Assembly (NCBI RefSeq): GCF_007751715.1
Contig: NZ_CP036292.1
Location: forward strand, 2,170,001 to 2,234,000
DNA length: 64,000 nucleotides
From: Rosistilla oblonga
GTDB lineage: Bacteria; Planctomycetota; Planctomycetia; Pirellulales; Pirellulaceae
Reading direction: 5' to 3'
Below the pieces are notes generated by a model that made no database searches, had not been told where the DNA came from, and saw nothing but the letters and a program-made list of their open reading frames with translations. Below are positions 35,046-43,951 of the stretch, piece after piece. How positions within the stretch are numbered: position 1 is the stretch's first letter; each line of letters starts with the position of its first letter. Made by a program: the position numbers and the translations under genes.

Positions 35046-36788
35046 ATGATCGCACTTCTCAAAAACTTGCTCAGCCAGATCGCGCGGATCGCGGTGTGTG
35101 CGTTTGCACCGATCGTTGCCCTTCGCCATGCCAACGACCGCTGGCAGCGCTGGGGTGTGATCGCGATTCACGTGGTCGCCGCCCTCGTGGGCATCGCCGC
35201 GCTGGGATACGTTCAATACGCGTTGCAGTTGGACACGCTGGTCCGATCGTCGCTGCCGATGGTTCGCCTGACCTGGCTGCCGTTGGTCGCATGTTTGTTG
35301 TACGCGATCGCTTGGTCCGCTTGGTTTGTCGCCCACACGCTGCGGATGCCGGCCGAAAAGCCATTGGGGGGCGGAATCCATTCCGCCTGGCAAGACAGTT
35401 TGCATCGCTTCACCGCCGCTGGAATCGATGTCTCCCGCACGCCGCTGTATCTGGTTCTCGGCAGTCCCGCCGGTGGCGTCCGCGACTTTTTCTCCGCCAG
35501 TCACACCGATCTCGTCGTCCTGCCGAGTGCGGAAGAATCCGATCAACCGATCCAAGTTTGTGGCAATCGCGACGCGATCTACGTCTGCTGTCGTGAAGCC
35601 TCGTTGACCGGAAACTTCACCCGCCGCGCCGCCGCATCGCGTCAAAAGTTACTGGAGACGATGGGCAGCGACGGCGCACCAAGCATCCCTCGCGAACCTG
35701 CTCACGTTTGGCAATCCAGCGAAGCAGCCACCGCCACCTCGCAATCGCCCACTTTCGCCGCCAGCGCATACGGCGCGGCGGAACCGTCGTTTGGTGCAGC
35801 TTCCGAAACCGGAACCCAAGCCGCCACAGCGACCCTTTCGAGACCCGCTTCTGCCGACGGCATGCCGGTCGATCGGATGAACGAAGCCTTCGACCACATC
35901 GAAACGTTGACAGCCGATGACACCGATCGGTCCGCCAAACCAGTGACGATCCTACAACCGCGGACCGCCAAGTTGCCGATGATGCGATTGGAGCAATCCG
36001 AGGCGTTGGAATTGCTGGAACGACTGGATGGATTGTGCCGCGAGATCGCTGAAGTTCGCCAACCGTTCTGCCCGATCAATGGCGTCGTTCTGATGCTGCC
36101 GCTGGACGCTGCCGACTGCATCGAAACCGCTGACCACGTTGGGATGCGGATCGAACGCGACTTGAACACGATCGCTGCGGCCACGCAGTCGTCGGTCTCG
36201 GCCCAGGTGATCTTCTGCGATCTGGAACTCTGCGACGGAGGCCAGGCGTTGTTGGATCGGTTCCCCGAAACGCAGCGTCATCGTCGCCTTGGCGCGATCC
36301 TACCCGCTCCGCCCGCCAGCGAACCCGATGCCGGGCCAGCGAGCGTCGATCGAGCGGTCCGTTGGATCTGCGACGAACTGTTCCCACCGTTGGCCTACCG
36401 GTTGATGGCTCGCAATCTGCAAGACGCCGCCCAGGATCGGATCTTGCGTCAGGGAAACCACGCCATCCATCGTGTTGTCGACACGATGCGTCAGCGCCGC
36501 GATGGCATGTCGCGTCTGCTGCGTCGATCGATCGCAGCAACCGCCGGCAACGTCCGACTTCGCGGTTGTTTTGTCGCCGCCACGGGAGCCGCCGGAGCGA
36601 CCAAACACGCTTTTGCCGAAGGCGTGATGCCGCAGATCCTGGACATTCAAAACGAAGTTCAATGGTTGCCACAGCGTCGCCAACGCGACCGTTGGCAACG
36701 CCGAGCCGCGGCGGCGATCTACGCCAGTGTCGCGATCACCACATGTGCGGTGCTGACCTATCTGTTGGGCTGGCACGCGGCAAACTAA
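35046..36788 (+). CDS. tssM: Truncated TssM/IcmF-like membrane protein with degenerate Walker A
   Basis: 580 residues, about half of a usual TssM (about 1100-1200). Two membrane segments (about 36-58 and 75-97) precede the IcmF-type domain. Where canonical TssM has a Walker A loop the sequence is YLVLGSPAGGVRDFF (137-149 or so), keeping the LVxGxPxxG frame but lacking Lys and Ser/Thr. CGNRDAIYVCC matches the following strand. INGVVLMLPLDAADCI and VIFCDLELCDGG correspond to the later GTPase-like strands. A long Ala/Thr/Ser/Pro-rich insert lies at about 210-290. A C-terminal membrane segment (555-577, AIYASVAITTCAVLTYLLGW) ends the protein, with no large periplasmic domain. It sits between tssL and tssH. 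The identity is by motif order and context. Confidence 0.75.
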   Translation: MIALLKNLLSQIARIAVCAFAPIVALRHANDRWQRWGVIAIHVVAALVGIAALGYVQYALQLDTLVRSSLPMVRLTWLPLVACLLYAIAWSAWFVAHTLRMPAEKPLGGGIHSAWQDSLHRFTAAGIDVSRTPLYLVLGSPAGGVRDFFSASHTDLVVLPSAEESDQPIQVCGNRDAIYVCCREASLTGNFTRRAAASRQKLLETMGSDGAPSIPREPAHVWQSSEAATATSQSPTFAASAYGAAEPSFGAASETGTQAATATLSRPASADGMPVDRMNEAFDHIETLTADDTDRSAKPVTILQPRTAKLPMMRLEQSEALELLERLDGLCREIAEVRQPFCPINGVVLMLPLDAADCIETADHVGMRIERDLNTIAAATQSSVSAQVIFCDLELCDGGQALLDRFPETQRHRRLGAILPAPPASEPDAGPASVDRAVRWICDELFPPLAYRLMARNLQDAAQDRILRQGNHAIHRVVDTMRQRRDGMSRLLRRSIAATAGNVRLRGCFVAATGAAGATKHAFAEGVMPQILDIQNEVQWLPQRRQRDRWQRRAAAAIYASVAITTCAVLTYLLGWHAAN

Positions 36789-36866
36789 TCGCTTGTCGCC
36801 GAGCGAATTCCCCTATTAATTCACATCCACTCACGTCACTCTTCCTTCTACGAGACGGTATCCACT

Positions 36867-39692
36867 ATGGCATCGCTGCAACTCAAATCGCTAGTCAACA
36901 AACTGAACGATCCCACTCGCCGTTGCCTCGAATCCGCTGCCGGGTTGTGTTTGTCGCGGACCCATTTCCACGTCGAGATCGAACACTGGTTGCTGAAACT
37001 GTTGGACGAAGCCGATGGCGACCTGCCGCTGCTGCTGCGTCACTTCGACATCGATATCGCTCGCTTTCAATCGGTCGCCGAAGGGGTGCTCGACAAGATG
37101 CGGACCGGCAACGGCCGCGCCCCGGCACTCAGCAACACCACGGTCGAATTGATCAAAGCGGCTTGGATGTTGGCGTCGGTTCAATACGCCGCCCCACAAG
37201 TTCGATCGGGGCATCTGTTGGCGGCGATCGTTCGCGACCCGCTGCACTTCGAAATCGGGGCTCCTCTGGTCCGGTTGCTCGACGGAATTTCAGCCGATGC
37301 GATCACCGACGCGTTGCCCGTGGTGACCACCGGAAGCGTTGAAGCTCGGGCGTCGCTGCCAACATCGTTTATGCAGTCCGGAAACGATTCGGCCCCCGCA
37401 AACGCCGACGGTGCTCCCAGCAAAACGCCAAGCCTGGATCGCTACACCGCCGACGTCACGCAGCAAGCCCGCGATGGCAAGATCGACCCGGTGCTGGGAC
37501 GCGATGCCGAGATCCGCCAATTGATGGACATCCTGCTGCGTCGCCGGCAGAACAACCCGATCCTGACGGGAGAACCAGGCGTCGGCAAAACCGCCGTCGT
37601 CGAAGGCTTTGCATTAAAAGTTGTCACCGGCGACGTTCCCGAAGCGTTGCAGAACATCACGATTCGCTCGTTGGATCTGGGACAGTTGGAAGCGGGGGCG
37701 GGAGTCAAAGGGGAATTCGAGAATCGATTGAAATCGATCCTCAACGAAATCCAAGCCAGCCCGACGCCGATCATCTTGATGATCGACGAAGCCCACACGC
37801 TGATCGGTGCTGGGGCTCAAGCGGGCGGCGGCGACGCTGCGAACCTGCTGAAACCAGCCCTCGCCCGTGGTGAATTGCGAACGATTGCGGCGACAACTTG
37901 GTCGGAGTACAAAAAGTATTTTGAGCAAGACGCGGCGCTGACGCGGCGTTTCCAAGTCGTCAAGGTCGAAGAGCCTTCGTTGGAAGTGGCCAAGGCGATG
38001 TTGCGTGGCGTGGCGAACAAGTTGGAACAGCATCACGGCGTGCGAATCCTGGACGATGCGATCGATTCGGCGGTCACGCTCAGCAGTCGATACATCACCG
38101 GTCGCCAGTTGCCCGACAAAGCGGTCAGCGTTCTGGACACCGCATGTGCGCGGATCGCGATCAGCCAAAACAGTACACCCGGCGCGATCGAAGACGCCCG
38201 TGCTCAATGCGAACGGATCCGTCGACGCAGCGACCGGTTGCGAGACGAACAAAGTTGGGGTGCCGACCACGGTGATCAACTGTCCGAGATGAACAGTCGA
38301 CTGGAACAGAGCGAAGCCGAACTGGCGGAGCTCGAAGCCCGCTGGCATCAAGAGAAGTTTGCGGTCAAAGAGATCTTGCAGATCAAAGACCAGATCCATC
38401 GCAAAAACGTCGAGACAACCGACACGTTGGCTAAGCCGGACGATCGCGTTGCCAAAAACGAATCGGACGATGCATCGTCGCCGCTGGCTGCGATGTCGTT
38501 GACCGAATTGCAAGCGGAACTGACGCGATTGGAAGCCGACCTCGACGACACCCAAGGAGAGGAACCGCTGATGTACGTCGACGTCGATTCGCAATCGGTC
38601 GCCAGCACGATCTCCGCTTGGACCGGCATTCCACTGGGACGGATGAGCACCGATCAAACCACGGCGGTACTGAATCTGAAGCAGCGGCTGGAAGAATCGG
38701 TCGTCGGCCAATCGCACGCACTGGACGAGATCGCTCGTCACATCCGCACCTCGCGAGCCGGATTGGGCGACCCGAACAAACCGATCGGCGTCTTCATGCT
38801 GGCTGGAACCTCGGGCGTCGGAAAAACCGAAACCGCTTTGGCGTTGGCCGACACGCTGTACGGCGGCACGCAACAACTGACCACGATCAACATGTCGGAG
38901 TTCAAGGAAGAGCATAAGGTTTCGCTGCTGATGGGTTCGCCTCCCGGATACGTCGGCTACGGCGAAGGGGGCGTGCTGACCGAAGCGGTCCGCCGCAAAC
39001 CCTACTCGGTGATCCTGTTGGACGAACTGGAGAAGGCGCACCCCGGCGTGCAAGATGTCTTCTACCAGGTCTTCGACAAGGGACAGATGAAAGATGGCCA
39101 AGGCCGCGACATCGATTTCAAGAACAGCGTTGTGATCATGACGACCAATGCCGGCACCGATTTGATCGCTCAGATGTGCAGCGACGGGCACCAACCGAGC
39201 CTGGCGGAATTGAAAGATGCGTTGCACGAAGAGCTGTTGAAAACGTTTAAGCCAGCCTTCTTGGGCCGGATCACCGTGCTCCCCTATTTCCCGTTGGAAA
39301 CAGACGTTTTGCAGCGGATCGCCACGCTGAAGCTGAACAAAGTCGTTCAGCGGACGCTCGAACACCACAAGGCGGAACTTGTCTTCACCGACGGCTTGAT
39401 CCTGCAGTTGGCCAAGCAATGCGTTTCGGTCGACACCGGGGCGCGGAAGGTCGACCAGGTGATCGAGCAGAACATTTTGCCGGAGCTATCGGCCGAACTG
39501 CTGTCTCGCAATGTCGAAGGCCAACCGGTCGCCCGAGTCGTCGTCGACTGGAACGATCGCGAAGGATTCGTCTACGAATTTGAAGTCGATCAGGAAGAGG
39601 TCGCCGCCGCAGAAGTCGAATCCGCGTCGCCAGCCCTGCCGATCGAATCGAATGATTCCGCCGCCTGGATGCCAGCAACCAACGAAGTTTGA
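36867..39692 (+). CDS. tssH: Type VI secretion AAA+ ATPase TssH (ClpV)
   Basis: 941 residues. The N-terminal Clp repeat domain (SLVNKLNDPTRRCLESAAGL, HFHVEIEHWLLKLLDE) has the ClpV-type start, which binds the sheath. Nucleotide-binding domain 1 has Walker A GEPGVGKT at 235-242 and LMIDEAHTLIGAG. A coiled middle domain with many Glu/Lys lies at about 440-600. Domain 2 has Walker A GTSGVGKT at 647-654 and ILLDELEKAHP. The C-terminus is acidic and extended. ClpV disassembles contracted TssB-TssC sheaths for reuse. ClpB is the alternative, excluded by the position in the secretion operon and the N-terminal sequence. Confidence 0.95.
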   Translation: MASLQLKSLVNKLNDPTRRCLESAAGLCLSRTHFHVEIEHWLLKLLDEADGDLPLLLRHFDIDIARFQSVAEGVLDKMRTGNGRAPALSNTTVELIKAAWMLASVQYAAPQVRSGHLLAAIVRDPLHFEIGAPLVRLLDGISADAITDALPVVTTGSVEARASLPTSFMQSGNDSAPANADGAPSKTPSLDRYTADVTQQARDGKIDPVLGRDAEIRQLMDILLRRRQNNPILTGEPGVGKTAVVEGFALKVVTGDVPEALQNITIRSLDLGQLEAGAGVKGEFENRLKSILNEIQASPTPIILMIDEAHTLIGAGAQAGGGDAANLLKPALARGELRTIAATTWSEYKKYFEQDAALTRRFQVVKVEEPSLEVAKAMLRGVANKLEQHHGVRILDDAIDSAVTLSSRYITGRQLPDKAVSVLDTACARIAISQNSTPGAIEDARAQCERIRRRSDRLRDEQSWGADHGDQLSEMNSRLEQSEAELAELEARWHQEKFAVKEILQIKDQIHRKNVETTDTLAKPDDRVAKNESDDASSPLAAMSLTELQAELTRLEADLDDTQGEEPLMYVDVDSQSVASTISAWTGIPLGRMSTDQTTAVLNLKQRLEESVVGQSHALDEIARHIRTSRAGLGDPNKPIGVFMLAGTSGVGKTETALALADTLYGGTQQLTTINMSEFKEEHKVSLLMGSPPGYVGYGEGGVLTEAVRRKPYSVILLDELEKAHPGVQDVFYQVFDKGQMKDGQGRDIDFKNSVVIMTTNAGTDLIAQMCSDGHQPSLAELKDALHEELLKTFKPAFLGRITVLPYFPLETDVLQRIATLKLNKVVQRTLEHHKAELVFTDGLILQLAKQCVSVDTGARKVDQVIEQNILPELSAELLSRNVEGQPVARVVVDWNDREGFVYEFEVDQEEVAAAEVESASPALPIESNDSAAWMPATNEV

Positions 39693-39744
39693 GTACCCGA
39701 AAACCGATTAACACAACCATTCACCTCCACCAAAGGTTTTGATT

Positions 39745-40215
39745 ATGAATAAGATCATGGGCATCGGGCTGCTTGCGATCATCGTCTATTACGGTTACAG
39801 CCACTACTCCAGCGATGGATTGGCGGGAATCACCGGCGGCTATTCCGATGCAGCTTTTGAAAAACAGATCGAAGGCCCGGGCTTGGTCCTGGTGAAGTTT
39901 GGAGCTCCGTGGTGTGGTCCCTGCCGGATGATCGATGAGGAACTGGAGCATGTCACCGGGAACGTCGACGTGGTCAAGATCAACATCGACCGCAACCGCG
40001 CACTGGCTAGCAAATTCAAGGTCTCCGGGATTCCGCACACCGTGATCTTCCGCGACGGCAAACCGCTGGGGCAGTTCACCGGCTACCGCGACGCCAAAGC
40101 GATCTCGTCTTGGGCGCGGCAGTTCGGTTCGGAAGTCGCCCCGGTGCAAAACGCATCGACCGGCGGATCGGCACTGCAACCCAACGGCATCAAAACCAAT
40201 CCCTACGCGACCTAG
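39745..40215 (+). CDS. Membrane-anchored thioredoxin-like protein
   Basis: 156 residues from the ATG giving MNKIMGIGLLA; a TTG two codons upstream is an alternative. One membrane anchor (residues 4-17) is followed by a thioredoxin fold with LVLVKFGAPWCGPCRMIDEE; the active site WCGPC is at 56-60. The cis-proline is in KVSGIPHTVIFRDGK. The C-terminal tail is Ser/Gly/Asn-rich. The orientation implied by the anchor puts the domain outside the cytoplasm. It lies 52 bases after tssH on the same strand, so it may reduce or oxidise disulfides in exported proteins, including secretion substrates; that role is an inference. Confidence 0.9.
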   Translation: MNKIMGIGLLAIIVYYGYSHYSSDGLAGITGGYSDAAFEKQIEGPGLVLVKFGAPWCGPCRMIDEELEHVTGNVDVVKINIDRNRALASKFKVSGIPHTVIFRDGKPLGQFTGYRDAKAISSWARQFGSEVAPVQNASTGGSALQPNGIKTNPYAT

Positions 40216-40324
40216 ACTTTCGACCAGCTGAGCCGGCTGCGTTTTTGCGAGTCGCGTTGACACGGAGGGGGATAATTTTCTAGTGTCGCCGCAGTTTTCC
40301 TGCGGAAGGATCAAAGGCCCACGG

Positions 40325-42427
40325 ATGCGGCGAGAAGTCAGGGTAGTTTCGACCGATTTGAATCGCAAGCTTGCGATCGGGCTGGTCGCTGCGCTCTGCT
40401 TACTGTGGCTGCCCGGTTGTGCCACGACTAGCTATATCCAAAAACGGAACACGCGCGAGAATCCGCTGACCGCTTCGCTGGCGCTCGTCTCCAATCGCGG
40501 GCCCCACGAATCGCAGCGAACCAGCCAATTGCTGGAACGCTACGATCTGACCGACGAATACAAAAAAAATCCCAACGCGGCGTTGCTGTCGCTGTGCACC
40601 CAAGACGAACAATCGCAAGAGAGCGAGCGTTTGTATGCGGTTGCCGAATTGGCGTATATCCAAGGGCAGCAGGCCCAGCACGACGGGCAAGCTGTCGAGG
40701 CGTTGCACTACTTCCAGCGAGCGCTTGCTAGCAGTTATGCCTATCTGTTTTCACCGACGGTCGCCGACAATCGCAATCCCTACGATCCCCAGTTCCGCGG
40801 CGCCTGCGATCTCTACAACCAAGCTCTCGAAGATACGCTGCGGTTGTTGCATGCCGATGGCCAATTGCAGCCGGGGAAGACGTATCAGTTGAGTTCGGGT
40901 GACAAGCATTTCACGATCAAGACGCGGCTGGACGACCATTGGGACAAGCAGGACTTTGCCGAGTTCGATCACTTTGAATTCGCTAGCGATTACGAGATCA
41001 AAACGCTCAACAACCGCCACACCACGTACGGTTTGGGCGTCCCACTGATCGCGATTCGGAAGCAGGCGAACAACGCCGCACCGATGGAAAAGTATTATCC
41101 CGACATGCTCAGCTTTGCCTGCACGGCGCTGCTGCAGTGCAGTTGGAACGGAGAACTGGGGCCCGATGGCAAGCCGGCACCGCAGTGCGAACTGGTTTTC
41201 TACAACCCGATGCGGCGGTCTCGCACCGAGTTTGCCGGCCGAACGATTCCGCTGGAAACCGACATCACGACGCCGTTGGCCTACTTCCTGGACAACAAAC
41301 AGTTCCACGATAAAGACATCGCCACCCTGGGACTGCTGAAACCGACCAAGGTCCAGAACAAACAGGGGCTGTTCATGCTGGAAGCCTACGATCCCAAGCG
41401 GATTCCGGTGACGATGGTGCATGGACTGTGGTCGAGCCCGATGACGTGGATGGACATGTTCAACGATTTGCGCAGCTTTCCCGAGGTCCGAGAACGCTAC
41501 CAATTCTGGTTTTATCTGTATCCGACAGGGCAGCCGTTTTGGATCAGCGCCGTGCAGATGCGGAAGGACATGAAGGATCTGCAGGAGACGATCGACCAGC
41601 ATTATCACGGCCACGATGCCAATACGATGGAGCAAATGGTGCTGGTCGGGCACAGCATGGGCGGGCTGGTCAGCCGGCTGCAGACGCTCGATAGCGGCAA
41701 CGATTTCTGGAAGATCGTCAGCGAGAAATCGATCGACGAATTAAATGCCAGCGACGAGGATCAGGCTCGCTTGGCGAGCACGCTCTTCTTCCGTCCCAAC
41801 CCGTCGGTCAGCCGCGTGATCACGATCGGAACGCCGCACCATGGGAGCGATTATTCCAACAGTACAACACAGTGGCTGGGGCGGCGGTTCATCAAACTGC
41901 CCGCCTTCTTGACCAACATCAGCACGCGATTGATCCGCGACAATCCCGATTACTTCCGCGACACCCAATTGCTGACGACCAACACCTCGATCGATTCATT
42001 GGCTCCCGATTCGCCGATCTTCCCGGTGATGATGCGAGCCCAGAAGAAGTCGCCGGTGAAGTATCACAACGTTGTCGGATTGGTCTCCAGCAAAAGCCTG
42101 ATCGGCCGAATCAAGACGGACAGCGATGGCGTCGTGGAGCGCGAGAGCGCCGAACTGCCCGATGCCGTTTCGCAGATCTTTGTCGAAGCCCAGCACACCG
42201 AGATTCACACCAAACCGGCGGCGATTTTGGAAGTCCGCCGGATCTTGATGGAACACGCCAAAGAGATCGATTCGCGGGACCGCGTCGCCAGCGTCCCCTA
42301 TCCAAGAAGCGCTGTCGAACCGGTCAGCGTGACCTTGTCCGATTCGATCGGCCCCGAAGATGCACCACTTGAGATAGCGATACCGCTGGTTCCCGATGGC
42401 CAAGAAGAACCGGCGATGATGCGTTAA
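40325..42427 (+). CDS. Lipoprotein alpha/beta hydrolase (lipase/esterase-like)
   Basis: 700 residues from the ATG giving MRREVRVVST. A GTG-initiated extension of 14 codons is possible but the signal peptide fits this ATG. The lipobox LWLPGC puts the lipid cysteine at residue 32. Residues 60-330 lack a recognised domain but include a TPR-like AELAYIQGQQAQHDGQAVEA helix pair. The hydrolase part starts near 355 (IPVTMVHGLWSSPMTWMDMF); the nucleophile is Ser444 in GHSMGG, with ITIGTPHHGSDYSNS and VGLVSSKSLIGRIKTDSDGV later. Lipid or ester hydrolysis in the envelope is predicted. It ends the plus-strand arm of the secretion island, 109 bases after the thioredoxin gene, and may be an effector or an unrelated lipase. 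Confidence 0.82.
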   Translation: MRREVRVVSTDLNRKLAIGLVAALCLLWLPGCATTSYIQKRNTRENPLTASLALVSNRGPHESQRTSQLLERYDLTDEYKKNPNAALLSLCTQDEQSQESERLYAVAELAYIQGQQAQHDGQAVEALHYFQRALASSYAYLFSPTVADNRNPYDPQFRGACDLYNQALEDTLRLLHADGQLQPGKTYQLSSGDKHFTIKTRLDDHWDKQDFAEFDHFEFASDYEIKTLNNRHTTYGLGVPLIAIRKQANNAAPMEKYYPDMLSFACTALLQCSWNGELGPDGKPAPQCELVFYNPMRRSRTEFAGRTIPLETDITTPLAYFLDNKQFHDKDIATLGLLKPTKVQNKQGLFMLEAYDPKRIPVTMVHGLWSSPMTWMDMFNDLRSFPEVRERYQFWFYLYPTGQPFWISAVQMRKDMKDLQETIDQHYHGHDANTMEQMVLVGHSMGGLVSRLQTLDSGNDFWKIVSEKSIDELNASDEDQARLASTLFFRPNPSVSRVITIGTPHHGSDYSNSTTQWLGRRFIKLPAFLTNISTRLIRDNPDYFRDTQLLTTNTSIDSLAPDSPIFPVMMRAQKKSPVKYHNVVGLVSSKSLIGRIKTDSDGVVERESAELPDAVSQIFVEAQHTEIHTKPAAILEVRRILMEHAKEIDSRDRVASVPYPRSAVEPVSVTLSDSIGPEDAPLEIAIPLVPDGQEEPAMMR

Positions 42428-42750
42428 GTCGCCGCTTCGTGCTCCGAAGCTTCCTCGGCGGGAGTCATCCGATTGCGAAGCTCTTTGCACGCTTCGCTCG
42501 GGTTTTGGCACAACGCACAACTCTTCTCGCCCGATTCGTTGGTGACGTTCCCCAGCCCGCCACAACTGCCGCTGATCGGTCGCCGGCCAAACATCACGCC
42601 GACCGCCATCCCCAGGCAGACCAACAGAAAGGCAGCCAAAGTGATGCCGACGATCACGGCGACGTGCGAGCCCGATCCCGCTTCGCTAGCGACTTCTGCG
42701 GATTGTGCGACGATGCCGATCGAGTTTGCGAGAATATCCATGCCGATCAT
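42424..42750 (-). CDS. nqrM: NqrM-like Na+-NQR maturation protein
   Basis: 108 residues from the ATG at 42748-42750; another ATG three codons on is possible and neither has a strong ribosome-binding site. A single membrane segment (VAVIVGITLAAFLLVCLGMA) leads into VGVMFGRRPISGSCGGLGNV, the diagnostic NqrM/DUF539 motif, followed by KSCALCQNPSEACKEL. The three to four cysteines after the membrane helix are those thought to donate iron to the NqrD-NqrE site of the Na+-translocating NADH:quinone oxidoreductase. Members are usually about 70-80 residues, so the extra N-terminal residues are unusual. No nqr genes are in the window. The 3' end overlaps the opposing hydrolase gene by four bases. Confidence 0.85.
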   Translation of the reverse strand: MIGMDILANSIGIVAQSAEVASEAGSGSHVAVIVGITLAAFLLVCLGMAVGVMFGRRPISGSCGGLGNVTNESGEKSCALCQNPSEACKELRNRMTPAEEASEHEAAT

Positions 42751-43032
42751 TATAAAGTGAGCGTAGCTGGGTTGGGAGAAGTTGGATTTGACAGTAGCCA
42801 ACGGTGGGACCGCTTTCATTCTACCGGCCGGACCTCTTTTTGTCGTGGCGTCCGTATACAGACCGCAGCGGATCGAGGGGCGAGGGTTTCAAATCGGCAG
42901 CTCCCTTTGTGGCACTCGCGGGGGCGGATTGCTCGCTTTTGCTGCCGTCTCGGCTTGTCGAAACGGGGCTAGATGTGCGACATTAGCAGCTTTCCCAGCG
43001 TGGTTTCTCTTGTGATTGGCAGAAAATAATCG

Positions 43033-43911
43033 ATGAGTTTTCCTGAACACCTGCAGCATCTGATTTGCAACGACGAACCGTTGGCCCCCTACACCTGGCT
43101 GCGGATCGGTGGACCAGCCCGCTATTTCGCGGAGCCGACATCGCGCGAGGAACTGATCGATTTGGTTCAGGCGGCGCACGCGGCGGAAATCCCTATCCGA
43201 GTGCTCGGCGGCGGATCGAATCTCTTGGTTCGCGAATCGGGGTTCTCGGGGCTCGTGTTGTCCCTCTCGGCAGCTTCGCTGGGAGAGATCCGCGTCGAGG
43301 AGACTCAATTGACAGCCGGCGGCGGAGCGCGGTTGTCGCACGTGGTCACGATGGCCGTCGGTAAAGGCCTTGCCGGAATGGGGCACTTGATCGGCATTCC
43401 CGGAACCGTGGGTGGAGCTTTGCAGGGGAACGCCAGCGCCGGTGGCAGCGATATCGGGCAGTGCACCGAATCGGTCGAATTGCTATCGCTGGCCGGCGAG
43501 ATCAGCACTCGCAATCGCGACGAATTGCAGTTTTCGTATCGCCACAGCGATCTGGGCGATTCGATCGTGTTGTCGGCTAGCTTTCAATTGGAAGCGGGCG
43601 ACCCCATCGAACTTACAAAGCGCATGCAGAAGCTGTGGATCGTGCGACGCAGCGAACGGCCGCGCGACGAGCCGCGAGTGATCACGCCCTTCATCGATCC
43701 CGACGGCGCTACGGCTTCGGATTTGATCGAACAGGCCGGGTTGAAGGGAATCCGCCAAGGCGCGGTCAGCTTGGATCCGCTGCGACCCAAATACCTTGTT
43801 GCTAGCGACGGTGCTAGCAGCGACGACGTGCTAGCGTTGATCGATATTGTTCGCGACAAGGTTTCTTTGCAGACCGGGATCGACTTGCAAATGAATCTGA
43901 AAATCTGGTAG
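43033..43911 (+). CDS. murB: UDP-N-acetylenolpyruvoylglucosamine reductase MurB
   Basis: 292 residues of the short type. FAD-binding motifs are TWLRIGGPARYFAEPTSREE, IRVLGGGSNLLVRESGFSGL and GHLIGIPGTVGGALQGNASA. The C-terminal ASDLIEQAGLKGIRQGAVSL and HALFL-type region with SLQTGIDLQMNLKIW complete the fold. The enzyme reduces enolpyruvyl-UDP-GlcNAc to UDP-MurNAc in peptidoglycan precursor synthesis. It is followed after 40 bases by an FtsQ-like gene, as in division/cell-wall clusters, supporting the case that this planctomycete makes peptidoglycan. Confidence 0.96.
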   Translation: MSFPEHLQHLICNDEPLAPYTWLRIGGPARYFAEPTSREELIDLVQAAHAAEIPIRVLGGGSNLLVRESGFSGLVLSLSAASLGEIRVEETQLTAGGGARLSHVVTMAVGKGLAGMGHLIGIPGTVGGALQGNASAGGSDIGQCTESVELLSLAGEISTRNRDELQFSYRHSDLGDSIVLSASFQLEAGDPIELTKRMQKLWIVRRSERPRDEPRVITPFIDPDGATASDLIEQAGLKGIRQGAVSLDPLRPKYLVASDGASSDDVLALIDIVRDKVSLQTGIDLQMNLKIW

Positions 43912-43951
43912 CGTTGGCGATCATCGATCTCAGTGCGCACGGAAATGGCGG

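Noticed and set aside
37614-39419. 601-codon minus-strand frame opposite tssH
   Set aside because: Long antisense frames are common in GC-rich coding DNA; there is no family resemblance, and tssH is certain.
36867-39692. ClpB chaperone instead of TssH
   Set aside because: The N-terminal domain and operon position favour ClpV.
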